Counted from the first letter of the stretch, positions 15,546 through 25,392 are shown. The stretch is 30,479 nt of DNA from CAIJZX01 sp043766165 (GCA_043766165.1 JAYUIJ010000020.1:1-30479), one strand, 5' to 3'. Numbers and translations: made by a program. The notes: generated from the sequence alone by a model not told the origin.

Positions 15546-18500
15546 TAGTTGGTGCACAAGTTAGAGACGTTACAACTCGTAATTCGGTAATGGTAGAGTT
15601 TGTCGACTTGAAGATTCTTGAGCCTAACCATGTGATCGGTATATTTTGGATTGGCATCAGATGGATTGATATTATCGTACCGTTCGGTGTTGGTATAGGC
15701 GCATGGGACAGTGGAGCCATCCGGACGGGTGTGTTGCTGGGCGCAATCAACCGACAGTCCGTACTCAACTTCACTAGTCGAATCGTCATTGGTTTGCCAA
15801 TGAATATCAATCGAGCACACACCAGCCGTACATTGTAAATTCGTGGCGATTGGTTCACAAATGGTCTGATTCGCTAAACATTCGATGACTGGGGCTGTGG
15901 TGTCGTTATCGACGGTCACGTGACGTTGAACTTTTGGCGACTTGGTATAATCTTCGGTTGATGTAACTGAGCCTGAGGTTGAGACTGCCCAGGCCGTAAT
16001 CGTATAATTGCCATTTGGAAAACTTGTTTGTAGCGTATTCCAGTCATAGGTGAAGTTACAGTTGGTTGATGAACAAAGGAATTGCTGGCTAAACGACGGG
16101 TTAATTGGTCCGGAAATTTCTAGTTGAATAGAGGCGAGCGGATTATCGTCTTTGCCGCTGCCGCTGATCGTTACGCCGCCGATAACCCTCCCATCAGCCG
16201 GCTCGTCCAAGGTAAAGGTGGGATAGGTCCGATCGGGCGCGGCGGTTGTTTTGAAATGTAATGGTACACCGCCTTGCTGCGAAAGTACGGCGATGTTACC
16301 TGGTTTACCCGGCGGTGTAGTGGTGCTGGTGTAGGCTTGGTCTTCGGAAAAAATGGCGTACCAATAATCTGTGAGTGGGGTGAGGTTAGTTCCGGTGGGA
16401 TTGAGACTATGGCACGTGGTCGTGCAGAACGTTCCATTCCAGGTGGTCGTCACAACTTGAGTTTGGGCAGCATCACGATAAATAGTAATTTGTGAATCGG
16501 CTGGTTCATCGGTTTGCCAGCTGATGGAGACGGTATTATAGTCAGGGCTGACCGTTTGGTTGCTGATGGTGGGCTTGGTTGTGTCGGGATTTATTACCAA
16601 TGTTGCGGGCGTTACTTTCGTTTTTGGTCCGGAGGTGCCAGTAAATTGTAAAATGAAATTACACGGTCCTGGTGGTAAGCAGGCAACCGGGCTATCGACA
16701 TGGATATTGACGGTCACTGCTGTCCCGTTTGTCGACGGTACAAAATCGTTTGGACTAAAGGTTGGAATAACATTTGTGTCACTCGGCGTTGAGGTCAGAC
16801 TCAAATGAACATTGCCGGTAAATCCGTTGACTGCCGTAGCGACAATATTGTAGAAGGTGGTACTACTCGCGGCCGTACTTGGACCAGCCGTCACGGTACT
16901 GGTTGCAGTATTTGTAGTTATCGTGAAGTCTGGCGGTGCTGTAGCTGTCAAACTCAAGGTGACAGTATGGGTTTTTGTTCCATCGGTAGCGGTGATAACT
17001 ATTGGCGAGTTAGCTGGAACCGCGGCCGTAGTATTGAGCGTCAATGATGCTGTCGCGTTACCTCCGGCACTTGGGTTACCGGTCAGAGTGATTGGTAAGT
17101 TTGTCGTTACACCAGTCGGTAATGCGCCGGCGGTAAACAACATTGAACCGGCGGAATAGGTGTAGGTTGAAGATCCATTAATATGTAGGGTGTAGACAGC
17201 GCTGTTTCCAGCCACCACTGTGTTCGCCAGCGGAGCTGAAGAAATTAAAAAGTCGGGCGTGACATTTAATACTAATGTAGCTGTGGCTGGACCAACACTC
17301 AATGTTCCGCTCGTCCCGGACACACTGACCGTATATGTGCCCGAAGTTGCATTCGTGGTGACCACATTCATATTTACCGTGACCGTACTATTGGCCGGTG
17401 GATTAATAATGGCGTTAGCCATGCTTACAGCTAAGCCAGCTGGATTTCCGCTAGCCGTTAAATTAATAGTGCCCGTAAAACCATTAATTGATTTGACGCT
17501 CACTTGGTACGTTACAGCATCGCCTACATTTTTTGTTTGCGAGGCTGGACTGACTGATAGGGTAAATGTCGGCACATTGTAGACCACTGTCTTCACGGCC
17601 GTTCCTTCATTCCCCGCTCGATCAGTCGCATAGACGTTAATAGTGTTTGAACCTGGGTTCAGCGTAACGTTTTGACTCCATGGAACACTGGCTCCGGCCG
17701 TGATAGTCACCGCAGTTCGAGGACCGCCGTTGACGGTGAGTTGGACTGACACGACCTGATCATTGTCAGTCGCAGTTCCGGAAGCTGTGACCGTTGAAGT
17801 GTTGACTGGTGACGGCGCGGTGATGGTGACGGTTGGAACGGTATTGTCGAAAAACACAGAAGCTGTGGCCGGTGTTGAGAAATTTGTCCCGTCGAAGGAT
17901 TTAACAGAAATAGTATGGTTGCCGTTCGGTAATGAAGAACATGGAATTGATGCGGTCCAGGTAGTTGTGCCGGTCGCGATGATTGGACTGCCCCCATCAA
18001 TAGTGACTTGGACATTGGCCACAGTTCCAGGAGCGGTGTCAGCTGCAGTACCGCCGATAGTCAGGGGGCAGGTTTTGGTGGCTGGGGGGACGGGGTTGAG
18101 GGTGAGAGTTGGGGGGATGGTATCGATTGAGGGGGTGGTAAAGGAACCGAAAGATCCAATTCCTACGCCGGCCAAAGCACCCAAGCTATTTGAATGGACA
18201 GCATAGTAATATTTTGTGTTTTGAACTAATGGGGCTAGTATTTCAGCATGTGTTGTGACTGGCAAAATAATGTCTTTGGTAAGCGGGGTACTACTCGCTG
18301 GCATGGCAAACATAGACGTTCTAGTGCCCGCGCCGCCAATATATATTTTGTCACCAAAAACAGTAGCTAATGAGGTAATATTGCTTCCAAGAGTATTTCC
18401 AGTATCCGAATTCTGTGTCCAATTTGGATTTGAAGCTTCGTCATAAATAAATACTGTGTTACCTTGAAAAGTTAGAAAACTAGATGGCGAAGTTAGTTTC

Positions 18501-19807
18501 AAATGACTGATGGTAGTTAAGCTACTGGGCTTCCCCAGTATGACATTCCAACTAATGCCACCATCCGTTGACTTTCTGACCATACCACCCCCAGCAACCC
18601 AAACATTCTTTCCATCTAAAGTGTCAATTGTTTCTAAAAGAGCAGAACCAGCATTTGACGTGCTCCATGGCTGAAAGGCTAAGCTATTATTTGTATATTT
18701 AATAATACCATTGTCACAACTGACCCATATTTTAGCTATGGAGTTCGCTGTCATGCCGGTACAAGATAAGGTTGGTTCGGTTAGTAAATTGATCCATGCT
18801 GAACCATTCCAGAAATTCACCTGAGAACCACCCCCGGTCTGTGGAGTTGACAGTAGTAGGGCGGTATTTGATGACATAGCAATAACTTTAGAAAAGTAGT
18901 CGGTGCTACCAATACCTGGTGGGGTAGAATTTGATGTCCAGTTAACTCCATCATTTGTACGCAAAAGTGCTTGATTTGCACCAGCAGACCATACTGAACT
19001 GTTATTATAAGCGGAAATACTTTTAAAGTCATTCCCTCCAAAATTGATTCGTGTCCACGTAGCCGCGTCACGTTTCATGATCAAGCCATTTGTACCTGCG
19101 GCATAAATAATTCCCTCTGATGAAAAACTCATATCTTGAATAACGCTTGATAGATTGAGTGACTCGGTATCAAAAGTCCAGGCTGGGGGATTTGGGCCAT
19201 ATGTCACTGAAGTATCTCCAGGAAATAATGTATCCCAACTAATCGTACGCCGGCATGTCTGTGTCGTCCCATCACACCCCGCATCACTGTCCGTCGGCGT
19301 AAACCCAAACCCCGGCCAAGTAACGAAGTCTGACTGACTAATATCAGTAGTCGCGCCATTTTCTGTTCCCCGAACAGTTAGTGCGTAACTCCGGCTTGGC
19401 CGCAAGTTGTCGTAATGAAACCAGGGTGAAGTAGCGGTTCCTTCGTCAGTCCAGTAATTGGTATTTGATACTGGCTGAGATTGACATACAGCCAGTGTCC
19501 CTAAACAGGCACGAATGTTCATGGGCTCATATGATTGGCTTTGCTGCACGAAGGACAAAATTTGATTCGCCCGGGTTTCTGGACCAAGAAAACTGATAAT
19601 TAATGACTGACAAGTTCTTGGTCCAAGGGGATTTGGGCCTTGGCAAACGAGTCCTGAATTACAAGCTGCATTTGAAGAACATGCAGCCCCCACCCCACCC
19701 GCCGCGTGAACAATAGAAATACGTTGCCCAACAAGCAACATCAACACCATCACTCCAAGGATGGAGATACTGGCGCGAAGTTGATAGTGAGTTAAAGCGG
19801 ATCGCAT
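15545..19807 (-). CDS. Giant secreted protein with beta-propeller and Ig/FN3-like repeats
   Basis: The 1420-residue protein begins with a signal peptide (ISILGVMVLMLLVGQRISIV, cleavage near VHAA) and a small Cys knot (GAACSSNAACNSGLVC). An FN3-like region follows (100-165). Residues 205-505 form a predicted beta-propeller with YCF48/BNR-like blades (IIYAAGTNGLIMKRDAATWT, KSTDGGISW). Then come an FN3 strand pair, Ig-like domains (560-745), three related Ig-like repeats (about 746-850, 850-957, 958-1075; the first and third share a GFTG core) and FN3/Ig-like domains to the C-terminus (1076-1420). Such proteins usually bind sugars or proteins at the cell surface. No C-terminal anchor is visible. 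The propeller DNA is notably AT-rich, and the next stretch is G-rich on the plus strand. The stop overlaps the next start (TAATG), and the start lies 3 bases after the upstream stop. Confidence 0.88.
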   Translation of the reverse strand: MRSALTHYQLRASISILGVMVLMLLVGQRISIVHAAGGVGAACSSNAACNSGLVCQGPNPLGPRTCQSLIISFLGPETRANQILSFVQQSQSYEPMNIRACLGTLAVCQSQPVSNTNYWTDEGTATSPWFHYDNLRPSRSYALTVRGTENGATTDISQSDFVTWPGFGFTPTDSDAGCDGTTQTCRRTISWDTLFPGDTSVTYGPNPPAWTFDTESLNLSSVIQDMSFSSEGIIYAAGTNGLIMKRDAATWTRINFGGNDFKSISAYNNSSVWSAGANQALLRTNDGVNWTSNSTPPGIGSTDYFSKVIAMSSNTALLLSTPQTGGGSQVNFWNGSAWINLLTEPTLSCTGMTANSIAKIWVSCDNGIIKYTNNSLAFQPWSTSNAGSALLETIDTLDGKNVWVAGGGMVRKSTDGGISWNVILGKPSSLTTISHLKLTSPSSFLTFQGNTVFIYDEASNPNWTQNSDTGNTLGSNITSLATVFGDKIYIGGAGTRTSMFAMPASSTPLTKDIILPVTTHAEILAPLVQNTKYYYAVHSNSLGALAGVGIGSFGSFTTPSIDTIPPTLTLNPVPPATKTCPLTIGGTAADTAPGTVANVQVTIDGGSPIIATGTTTWTASIPCSSLPNGNHTISVKSFDGTNFSTPATASVFFDNTVPTVTITAPSPVNTSTVTASGTATDNDQVVSVQLTVNGGPRTAVTITAGASVPWSQNVTLNPGSNTINVYATDRAGNEGTAVKTVVYNVPTFTLSVSPASQTKNVGDAVTYQVSVKSINGFTGTINLTASGNPAGLAVSMANAIINPPANSTVTVNMNVVTTNATSGTYTVSVSGTSGTLSVGPATATLVLNVTPDFLISSAPLANTVVAGNSAVYTLHINGSSTYTYSAGSMLFTAGALPTGVTTNLPITLTGNPSAGGNATASLTLNTTAAVPANSPIVITATDGTKTHTVTLSLTATAPPDFTITTNTATSTVTAGPSTAASSTTFYNIVATAVNGFTGNVHLSLTSTPSDTNVIPTFSPNDFVPSTNGTAVTVNIHVDSPVACLPPGPCNFILQFTGTSGPKTKVTPATLVINPDTTKPTISNQTVSPDYNTVSISWQTDEPADSQITIYRDAAQTQVVTTTWNGTFCTTTCHSLNPTGTNLTPLTDYWYAIFSEDQAYTSTTTPPGKPGNIAVLSQQGGVPLHFKTTAAPDRTYPTFTLDEPADGRVIGGVTISGSGKDDNPLASIQLEISGPINPSFSQQFLCSSTNCNFTYDWNTLQTSFPNGNYTITAWAVSTSGSVTSTEDYTKSPKVQRHVTVDNDTTAPVIECLANQTICEPIATNLQCTAGVCSIDIHWQTNDDSTSEVEYGLSVDCAQQHTRPDGSTVPCAYTNTERYDNINPSDANPKYTDHMVRLKNLQVDKLYHYRITSCNVSNLCTN

Positions 19808-19810
19808 AAA

Positions 19811-22800
19811 TTACTGTCCGCGGAAATTAAGATTCGGGTTGGTTGTATCGTTAAACGGCATACAGCCAATTTTTGGATCAACTTTTCCGTTACAGGAACT
19901 GAGGTTCGTTTGAATTGACTGCTGGAGATAGTAATACGAGCGACAACCTGGAATACCGGTTGCTGGCTGTCCGTTTGCCCCGACGCATTGATGAACTGCA
20001 CCGTCGAAACAATCGGCGTCGGCTTGGCAGTTCTGACCTTGCCGTTTACCATCACCGCATTGCGTTAATTGACAACTGCCATCAAGGTAGTCTGCGCTAC
20101 CACCTTGCGACGAGGTTAGTGGACATTCGGCTCGGCAATTAGCGGGATCTGATGGGTCACGGTATTCGGTGCAGGTGTTTTGTTCAGTTGGACAGCTGCC
20201 CGCTAAGTAGAGACAGGTATTACCCGTTGTGTCAGTTGGTTTGCGACAATCACTCGTCGTTGAACAGGAGCCAACAACGTAGCTTTTGGATGGTAAGTCG
20301 TAGACCTGACCAATAGTGGCAGCGCTACCAACGCAGGCGCCACCTGAGCATTCATTGCTGCCGCCAGGTAAGGTACAAGCTTTACCATCGCGATTACCCC
20401 CAACGCAGATCGGACTACACGACGCACCTATCGGCCGACCAACTGTTGGTGGTGTTACGATCGGACATGGTTGTGATGTTCCGGTAATCACCCACTGACC
20501 ATTTCCATCACCACTGGTTGAGTAGGTACACACACCTTGCCCAGGATCTTTGAAGTAGGCGGCAGTTCCGTCGCTGGTCGTGTAGGCCTGACACATTAAT
20601 TCGTTAGCTAAACAGAGATCACCCGTGTAGCGGTCAGGGTTACTAATGAGATACTTTGTTTGATAGTTAAGTAGGGCTTGATCCGGGCCGTAAACTGGCT
20701 GCCCGAAAGCGCCACAACCTTTACTCGCGGCTTGGCAGTAGTTGGCCGGGTTATTCACCATGGTGGTCACGCTGTCGGCCTCCGTAACTACACCCTTAAC
20801 CGTTTGCTTGAACGGCGTCGAACTATTTTGCGTATCGATCATGGCTTCGCAACCAACTACTTTTTCTGAACACAGCCGTGTGAACGAGGTCAAATAATTT
20901 TTCTGTCCTTTACTATCGGTGTAGGCCGAGCAACCAACTTCTGTGACCGAACATTGCGGCACTGAACTGGAAATCATGTAGATATGATCATTCACTTCCG
21001 ATAACGAAACGTTATCAATATAGACGCCGTCACCTTTGATTTGGAACCCAAGTTGAGCATTTGGTAGATCGGCCAGGATGGTTAATGGTCCGAGCGTAAA
21101 GCTTTTCCATTCTGGACCGGACGGCGTAATGAGTTTGTTGTACGTAGCCGTCGCGGTTCCCGGGAAGGTGGTGGCCGCACTGGTTGGTTGGTAGCCATTT
21201 CCGTTCACCGTACCAAACGAAGCGGTGATCGTGGCTGGCGATACATCACTAGCTGCGGCGGTGAAGGTGACGAGATATGACCGGCCGCCGAAGATCTGAT
21301 CTTTCAAAACTTTGGTAGCGGCGGCTGGTGATGTGCCTTGTAACGCGATGGACATCGAATGACCGTTCAGATTGACTGAAGCATTTGATGAGCTACCACC
21401 AACCCAGTTGGTAACGCCATTTGATTCAAAGGTATCGTTGAAGACAGTCCGCGTTGTACCGCTGGCATTACCCGTGTAGGCTCGACACCCGGCCGCTTGA
21501 GGTTGACAGCTGGTATTTTCTGTCGTGGATAAATAGTAAACCGAATCTTTATTTGCGCCTGGATCCGATTGATCGAGCGTGTTGCGGTATGGATGACAAT
21601 CATCCGTAACCGTCACAGTCTTTGAACGCAGTCGATAGTAGATTGTTAGCGCTGAATCATAGAATTGGGCGCAGTCTGGATTCGTTGCTACGTTAGCGAC
21701 AGAACAGGTAGCCGCGCTAATTGTCGGTGCAGTATCGTTACAGGTTGGAGCTGCGTTCGACGTTCCGGCTTTGAGGGAAGTACATGGCGCATTGCCACCG
21801 CCGTTGGTTGGATTATCAGTTTTCACTAAATCGTACGCACGTAAGACATATCCAAGTTTCGCGTCGCCCACCCAGGTGTAATAGGTTGAGGCCACGGGAT
21901 TGTTGGCGCCAACTTGAGACGGCTTAATGCATTGTTTGACCGCCGTGTAATATTCTTTTCCTTCGCCGCCTTTAGCTACTTCATCCAGGTTGGTATATTC
22001 TTCACAGCCAACTTCTTCCGCCGAACAAATCTCACCTTTTGGTACGACCACGTTGACGGCACCGCCGGCGCGGGTTGGTACACTGGTAATCGGTTCGAGT
22101 TTGAGACTGTTACACCCAACTTTATCAGCGCTGCAATAATTACTACTCCGGACTTGCCCATAGACAACCGGATCACCGTTCGACGGCGTGTACGCTTGGC
22201 AGCCGACATCAGCCACCGTGCATTGCTGGCGGTTACCGTTAAGATAAACTGTGTTGGCGGTGCCGTACTCTTTGTACTGCGTCGGGCCTGCGGTTTCTTC
22301 TAATTGAGCGCTATCGATGGTCAATGACTGGCTCGAACAGTTGCCGAGTAGCAGGCTGGCTTTGAGAGCATAGTTTGTCCCGAGATTAATGACATCATTT
22401 CCCGGAATACTTAAAGAAATATCATAGGTATCCCAGCCCGTAGTAATATCCATGTTTGACTGTCCATTGGCTGGCACACGTGGACGATTAGCATCCGTTG
22501 AATCTACTTCGAGTGATAGCGTTGCCGAGCATGCAGCGTTAGCTTTGGCGCGGACCGATAAGGTGAATGTCCGTTCATACAAATCGTAGCCAGTCGAGAA
22601 GACTTGCGACAGTCCATCGGTCGCTCCGCCGGTGAGCCGAACGGCCGAAGTGTTGTTGGCGGTAATTGCTGTGTCACTGGCTGTCACCGGATAGGCACCA
22701 AGGGTTGTGGTATTCAGTGGAATTTTTGTCCAGCCAGAATAATTCGCGGAGTTATTACTATCGATTGGTTGATCGTAGGTTTCAAAACCGCTATTGGTTA

Positions 22801-25390
22801 ACAGGTTCGTACCACCCGCAGTCCGCAGGAATTGTTGGCAGCCTACTTGCGATTCGTCGCAGCTTTGCACTTTACCGGTAAAGTTAATGCTGGCCTTATT
22901 GTCGCAGGTTTGGGTAGTCGCGTCATAACTCGACGCGGCACAATATTTTGTACAACCAGCGTTATCAGCCGTGCAGTTACTACTGTCTAAAGTATTAGCT
23001 AGGTAAGCAACTTGTAGACCAATTGAATCGGTGTAGGCGGTACAGCTGCTGTTTTCGGCGGAGCATTGCGTACCATCAAACTTAAAGACATTTCGTTCTT
23101 GAACACAATAACCGTATGCTTGGCAAGTTCCGTCATCATTCTCCGCGATACATGACTGGGAATCGGCACAGGTGTCGGTATTTCGTTCAATCAACCAGTG
23201 GCCAATATCCGGATTTGGGTTGTTGGCTGAAGAGACGCAGTTTGGTCCAGCTATATCAGAACAGCTTGCATTTAGATCTTTGGCGTCACACGTCACGCCG
23301 GCCAAAATAACGTTACCCGTTGTTGCGTCAATGTTATTTTGATCGCAGACGAATCCTTTAGAAATAACTTCTTCGCCTGCCCCTTGTCGACGACAAAACG
23401 TAGCCGGAGCTTTGAGCACCCAGTTTGGATCAACTAAACCACAATACGGACTAGCGCCGCAAGAAATTGCTGTGCCGTTTCCATCTTTTCCGCAATCTGT
23501 ATCCGCCTGATCCGGCCGGCAGGACTTTCCGACATTCGGGCCACTAGCGCAAACATTATGCGTTTCATCTTGGCCACACATGTTGTAAGCGCCGATGAGA
23601 TAACCGAAACTTAATGCTTGGTGGTCAAACTGCTGACTATACTTAGCCGCTAATTCCCAACCGACCGGAGTCACACGGTACTTACGTAAGTATTGTAAAG
23701 CGCGATACGGATATCCGTTGCGTGGTTCGATTCCACTTTGGTCAAATCCAAACGTTTTTTTCGGATCGAGATAATGCTGATCAAGTGCCTGTTTAACCGT
23801 CAACGTATTTTCGATCGCTTGGCCGAACGCTGAGTTAATTAAACCGTTAGCAGTTAGTTGATCGACGACACTAATTTGGTTATTTCCCGGATCGCCGGTG
23901 GTAATTTCCGGTTGCCCAATATCAGCGTAGAGTAATTGAGCGCCGGCGGTGCCGGTTGGACTACCCGAGCCAAACACTAATTGGCCAATAGTCGAGCGCG
24001 CGTTTGACGGCCCCTTACACAAATCCGGATTGAGTCCACACTTACTAGAGAAATAATTTTTTAAGGCTTTACCAACTGGGCTATTGATGAACGACAACGC
24101 TCCTCGGAGGACATCCGCTACGCTTGATCCGGTATAGACAAATTTACCGTTCGCGTCTGTAAATGGAATACCGAGTAGCTCTGTAGCGGTCGGCGAGGGT
24201 GATTTTACTTCGCCACTGACCCGAGTTGCAACCGGAAAGATATTTGGGTTAAGGTTGGTTTGTTGCCCGGTGACTGCTTCTTGGACGGTTGCGGTTAGAG
24301 CGCCGGCCGCCGTCAGAAATCGTCCGATATCACTGGAATCATGAGAAATAATATTAGCTAAGGCCGCTGGTGCTTTATGGACATCGGCATTTTTTACGGC
24401 GCTGAAAATATCAGTAGCGGTAAACCCATCAATCGCGCTCGTGGCCGCGTCGTTCCGAACTTGGCAGTTGGCGACACACTGGTGACGATCAGTTGCAACG
24501 GTAGAAAGTTCTACATTGAGCGCTTGATCTTGATAGGCTTTGCAATCTTGTAGTTTGCCCGGAAAATGACCTTCTTGATAGGTAGCTTCCGTATCAATAA
24601 TCCAGGTAATAGCGCTGCCGTTTGTCCGTCCTTCTGATATGCCCAAACAATCTCCGTCTGCAGTTTTATTCCCTTCTAAAATTTTATTTGTGCCGGTCGG
24701 CCCATCCAGCTGATAGGTGACGAAGGCAATATTTTTTTCATGCAGGTTTTGAAAACTACTGCTACTCTTAAAATAACTATTAAACTTTTCTTGACTCATG
24801 ACCTTCAACGCATCTGTATCTAACAGATCCGCGGTAAAGCTGGTTGTACAATTCAGTTTACACTGACTAGAAACCCCATTGACGACTAACCCGGCCTGGG
24901 ATCGTAATAATCTAGAAATAAGAAATCGGCTTCGAAGATTACGCCCTCCAGCATTTTTCCCAAAAAGATCTGTACCCGGTCCCGTTTCACCAGTAACGCC
25001 GCGGGTAAAATCATCGATATAATCTCCAGCCGCGGCGTTACTGACATCTTTAAAAAATGTTAGCGGCTTGGTGACGAATAAAGGTTTCTGGCCAGGGCCG
25101 ACGGAGGCTAAACTGGTTTTAACTTCTTGCAGTAAGCGGTCTTGGAAAATTTGAATACCGCTTTTGAAGGCGATTGCTGTTACGTCTTTATATTTTGAAG
25201 CTAATTTTGCTCGAATTTGGTCTAGCCTCGCTGCCAATTCGCGTGGTACATCCCGTATAGTACTGATCAGCTGTAACGGCGCTCCAAAAAGTTGCGCGTG
25301 AGCCGTGTGCGCGCGTAGAGAGCCAACGCTCACAAGCCCGATGATCAGCAGGGTAAGGAGAAATCGTAGGCTATGCGTTCGGCGAAACAT
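19811..25390 (-). CDS. Giant cysteine-rich secreted protein with a repeated C-x6-C-x2-Y motif
   Basis: This is an 1859-residue protein with signal peptide (RRTHSLRFLLTLLIIGLVSV, cleavage after AHA at 32). Residues 33-600 are largely helical and low in Cys, except for a few pairs. From about 604 it becomes cysteine-rich. Twelve copies of C-x6-C-x2-[Y/F/L/M] start at Cys 776, 806, 844, 1057, 1086, 1122, 1295, 1480, 1507, 1552, 1593 and 1733 (for example CSAEEVGCEEY). Two lectin-like beta-sandwich modules of the CBM4/9 type lie between them: about 861-1035 (LLTNSGFETYD ... DSAQLEE) and 1315-1466 (FNDTFESNGVTNW ... YIDNVSLSEV). Knots of the G-x2-C-x4-D-C type recur at the start and end of this part. 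No C-terminal anchor is seen. It is second in the operon, 2 bases after the calcium-loop protein. Probably a disulfide-stapled surface or secreted adhesin. The family is not recognised. Confidence 0.88.
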   Translation of the reverse strand: MFRRTHSLRFLLTLLIIGLVSVGSLRAHTAHAQLFGAPLQLISTIRDVPRELAARLDQIRAKLASKYKDVTAIAFKSGIQIFQDRLLQEVKTSLASVGPGQKPLFVTKPLTFFKDVSNAAAGDYIDDFTRGVTGETGPGTDLFGKNAGGRNLRSRFLISRLLRSQAGLVVNGVSSQCKLNCTTSFTADLLDTDALKVMSQEKFNSYFKSSSSFQNLHEKNIAFVTYQLDGPTGTNKILEGNKTADGDCLGISEGRTNGSAITWIIDTEATYQEGHFPGKLQDCKAYQDQALNVELSTVATDRHQCVANCQVRNDAATSAIDGFTATDIFSAVKNADVHKAPAALANIISHDSSDIGRFLTAAGALTATVQEAVTGQQTNLNPNIFPVATRVSGEVKSPSPTATELLGIPFTDANGKFVYTGSSVADVLRGALSFINSPVGKALKNYFSSKCGLNPDLCKGPSNARSTIGQLVFGSGSPTGTAGAQLLYADIGQPEITTGDPGNNQISVVDQLTANGLINSAFGQAIENTLTVKQALDQHYLDPKKTFGFDQSGIEPRNGYPYRALQYLRKYRVTPVGWELAAKYSQQFDHQALSFGYLIGAYNMCGQDETHNVCASGPNVGKSCRPDQADTDCGKDGNGTAISCGASPYCGLVDPNWVLKAPATFCRRQGAGEEVISKGFVCDQNNIDATTGNVILAGVTCDAKDLNASCSDIAGPNCVSSANNPNPDIGHWLIERNTDTCADSQSCIAENDDGTCQAYGYCVQERNVFKFDGTQCSAENSSCTAYTDSIGLQVAYLANTLDSSNCTADNAGCTKYCAASSYDATTQTCDNKASINFTGKVQSCDESQVGCQQFLRTAGGTNLLTNSGFETYDQPIDSNNSANYSGWTKIPLNTTTLGAYPVTASDTAITANNTSAVRLTGGATDGLSQVFSTGYDLYERTFTLSVRAKANAACSATLSLEVDSTDANRPRVPANGQSNMDITTGWDTYDISLSIPGNDVINLGTNYALKASLLLGNCSSQSLTIDSAQLEETAGPTQYKEYGTANTVYLNGNRQQCTVADVGCQAYTPSNGDPVVYGQVRSSNYCSADKVGCNSLKLEPITSVPTRAGGAVNVVVPKGEICSAEEVGCEEYTNLDEVAKGGEGKEYYTAVKQCIKPSQVGANNPVASTYYTWVGDAKLGYVLRAYDLVKTDNPTNGGGNAPCTSLKAGTSNAAPTCNDTAPTISAATCSVANVATNPDCAQFYDSALTIYYRLRSKTVTVTDDCHPYRNTLDQSDPGANKDSVYYLSTTENTSCQPQAAGCRAYTGNASGTTRTVFNDTFESNGVTNWVGGSSSNASVNLNGHSMSIALQGTSPAAATKVLKDQIFGGRSYLVTFTAAASDVSPATITASFGTVNGNGYQPTSAATTFPGTATATYNKLITPSGPEWKSFTLGPLTILADLPNAQLGFQIKGDGVYIDNVSLSEVNDHIYMISSSVPQCSVTEVGCSAYTDSKGQKNYLTSFTRLCSEKVVGCEAMIDTQNSSTPFKQTVKGVVTEADSVTTMVNNPANYCQAASKGCGAFGQPVYGPDQALLNYQTKYLISNPDRYTGDLCLANELMCQAYTTSDGTAAYFKDPGQGVCTYSTSGDGNGQWVITGTSQPCPIVTPPTVGRPIGASCSPICVGGNRDGKACTLPGGSNECSGGACVGSAATIGQVYDLPSKSYVVGSCSTTSDCRKPTDTTGNTCLYLAGSCPTEQNTCTEYRDPSDPANCRAECPLTSSQGGSADYLDGSCQLTQCGDGKRQGQNCQADADCFDGAVHQCVGANGQPATGIPGCRSYYYLQQSIQTNLSSCNGKVDPKIGCMPFNDTTNPNLNFRGQ
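20162..23065 (-). other. Region of twelve C-x6-C-x2-aromatic repeats
   Basis: This is the part of the 1859-residue protein (residues 776-1743) where the motif recurs. The most regular copies share Val-Gly before the second Cys and an Ala-Tyr pair after it. The spacing is irregular, from about 27 residues up to 213 where the lectin-like modules intervene. Each motif probably forms one small disulfide loop. Confidence 0.75.
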
Positions 25391-25392
25391 GT

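Noticed and set aside
17763..18206. Plus-strand open frame of 147 codons within the 1420-residue gene
   Set aside because: It lies opposite a well-supported gene and is a Val/Gly-rich antisense translation of Ig-like repeats, with no domain pattern of its own.
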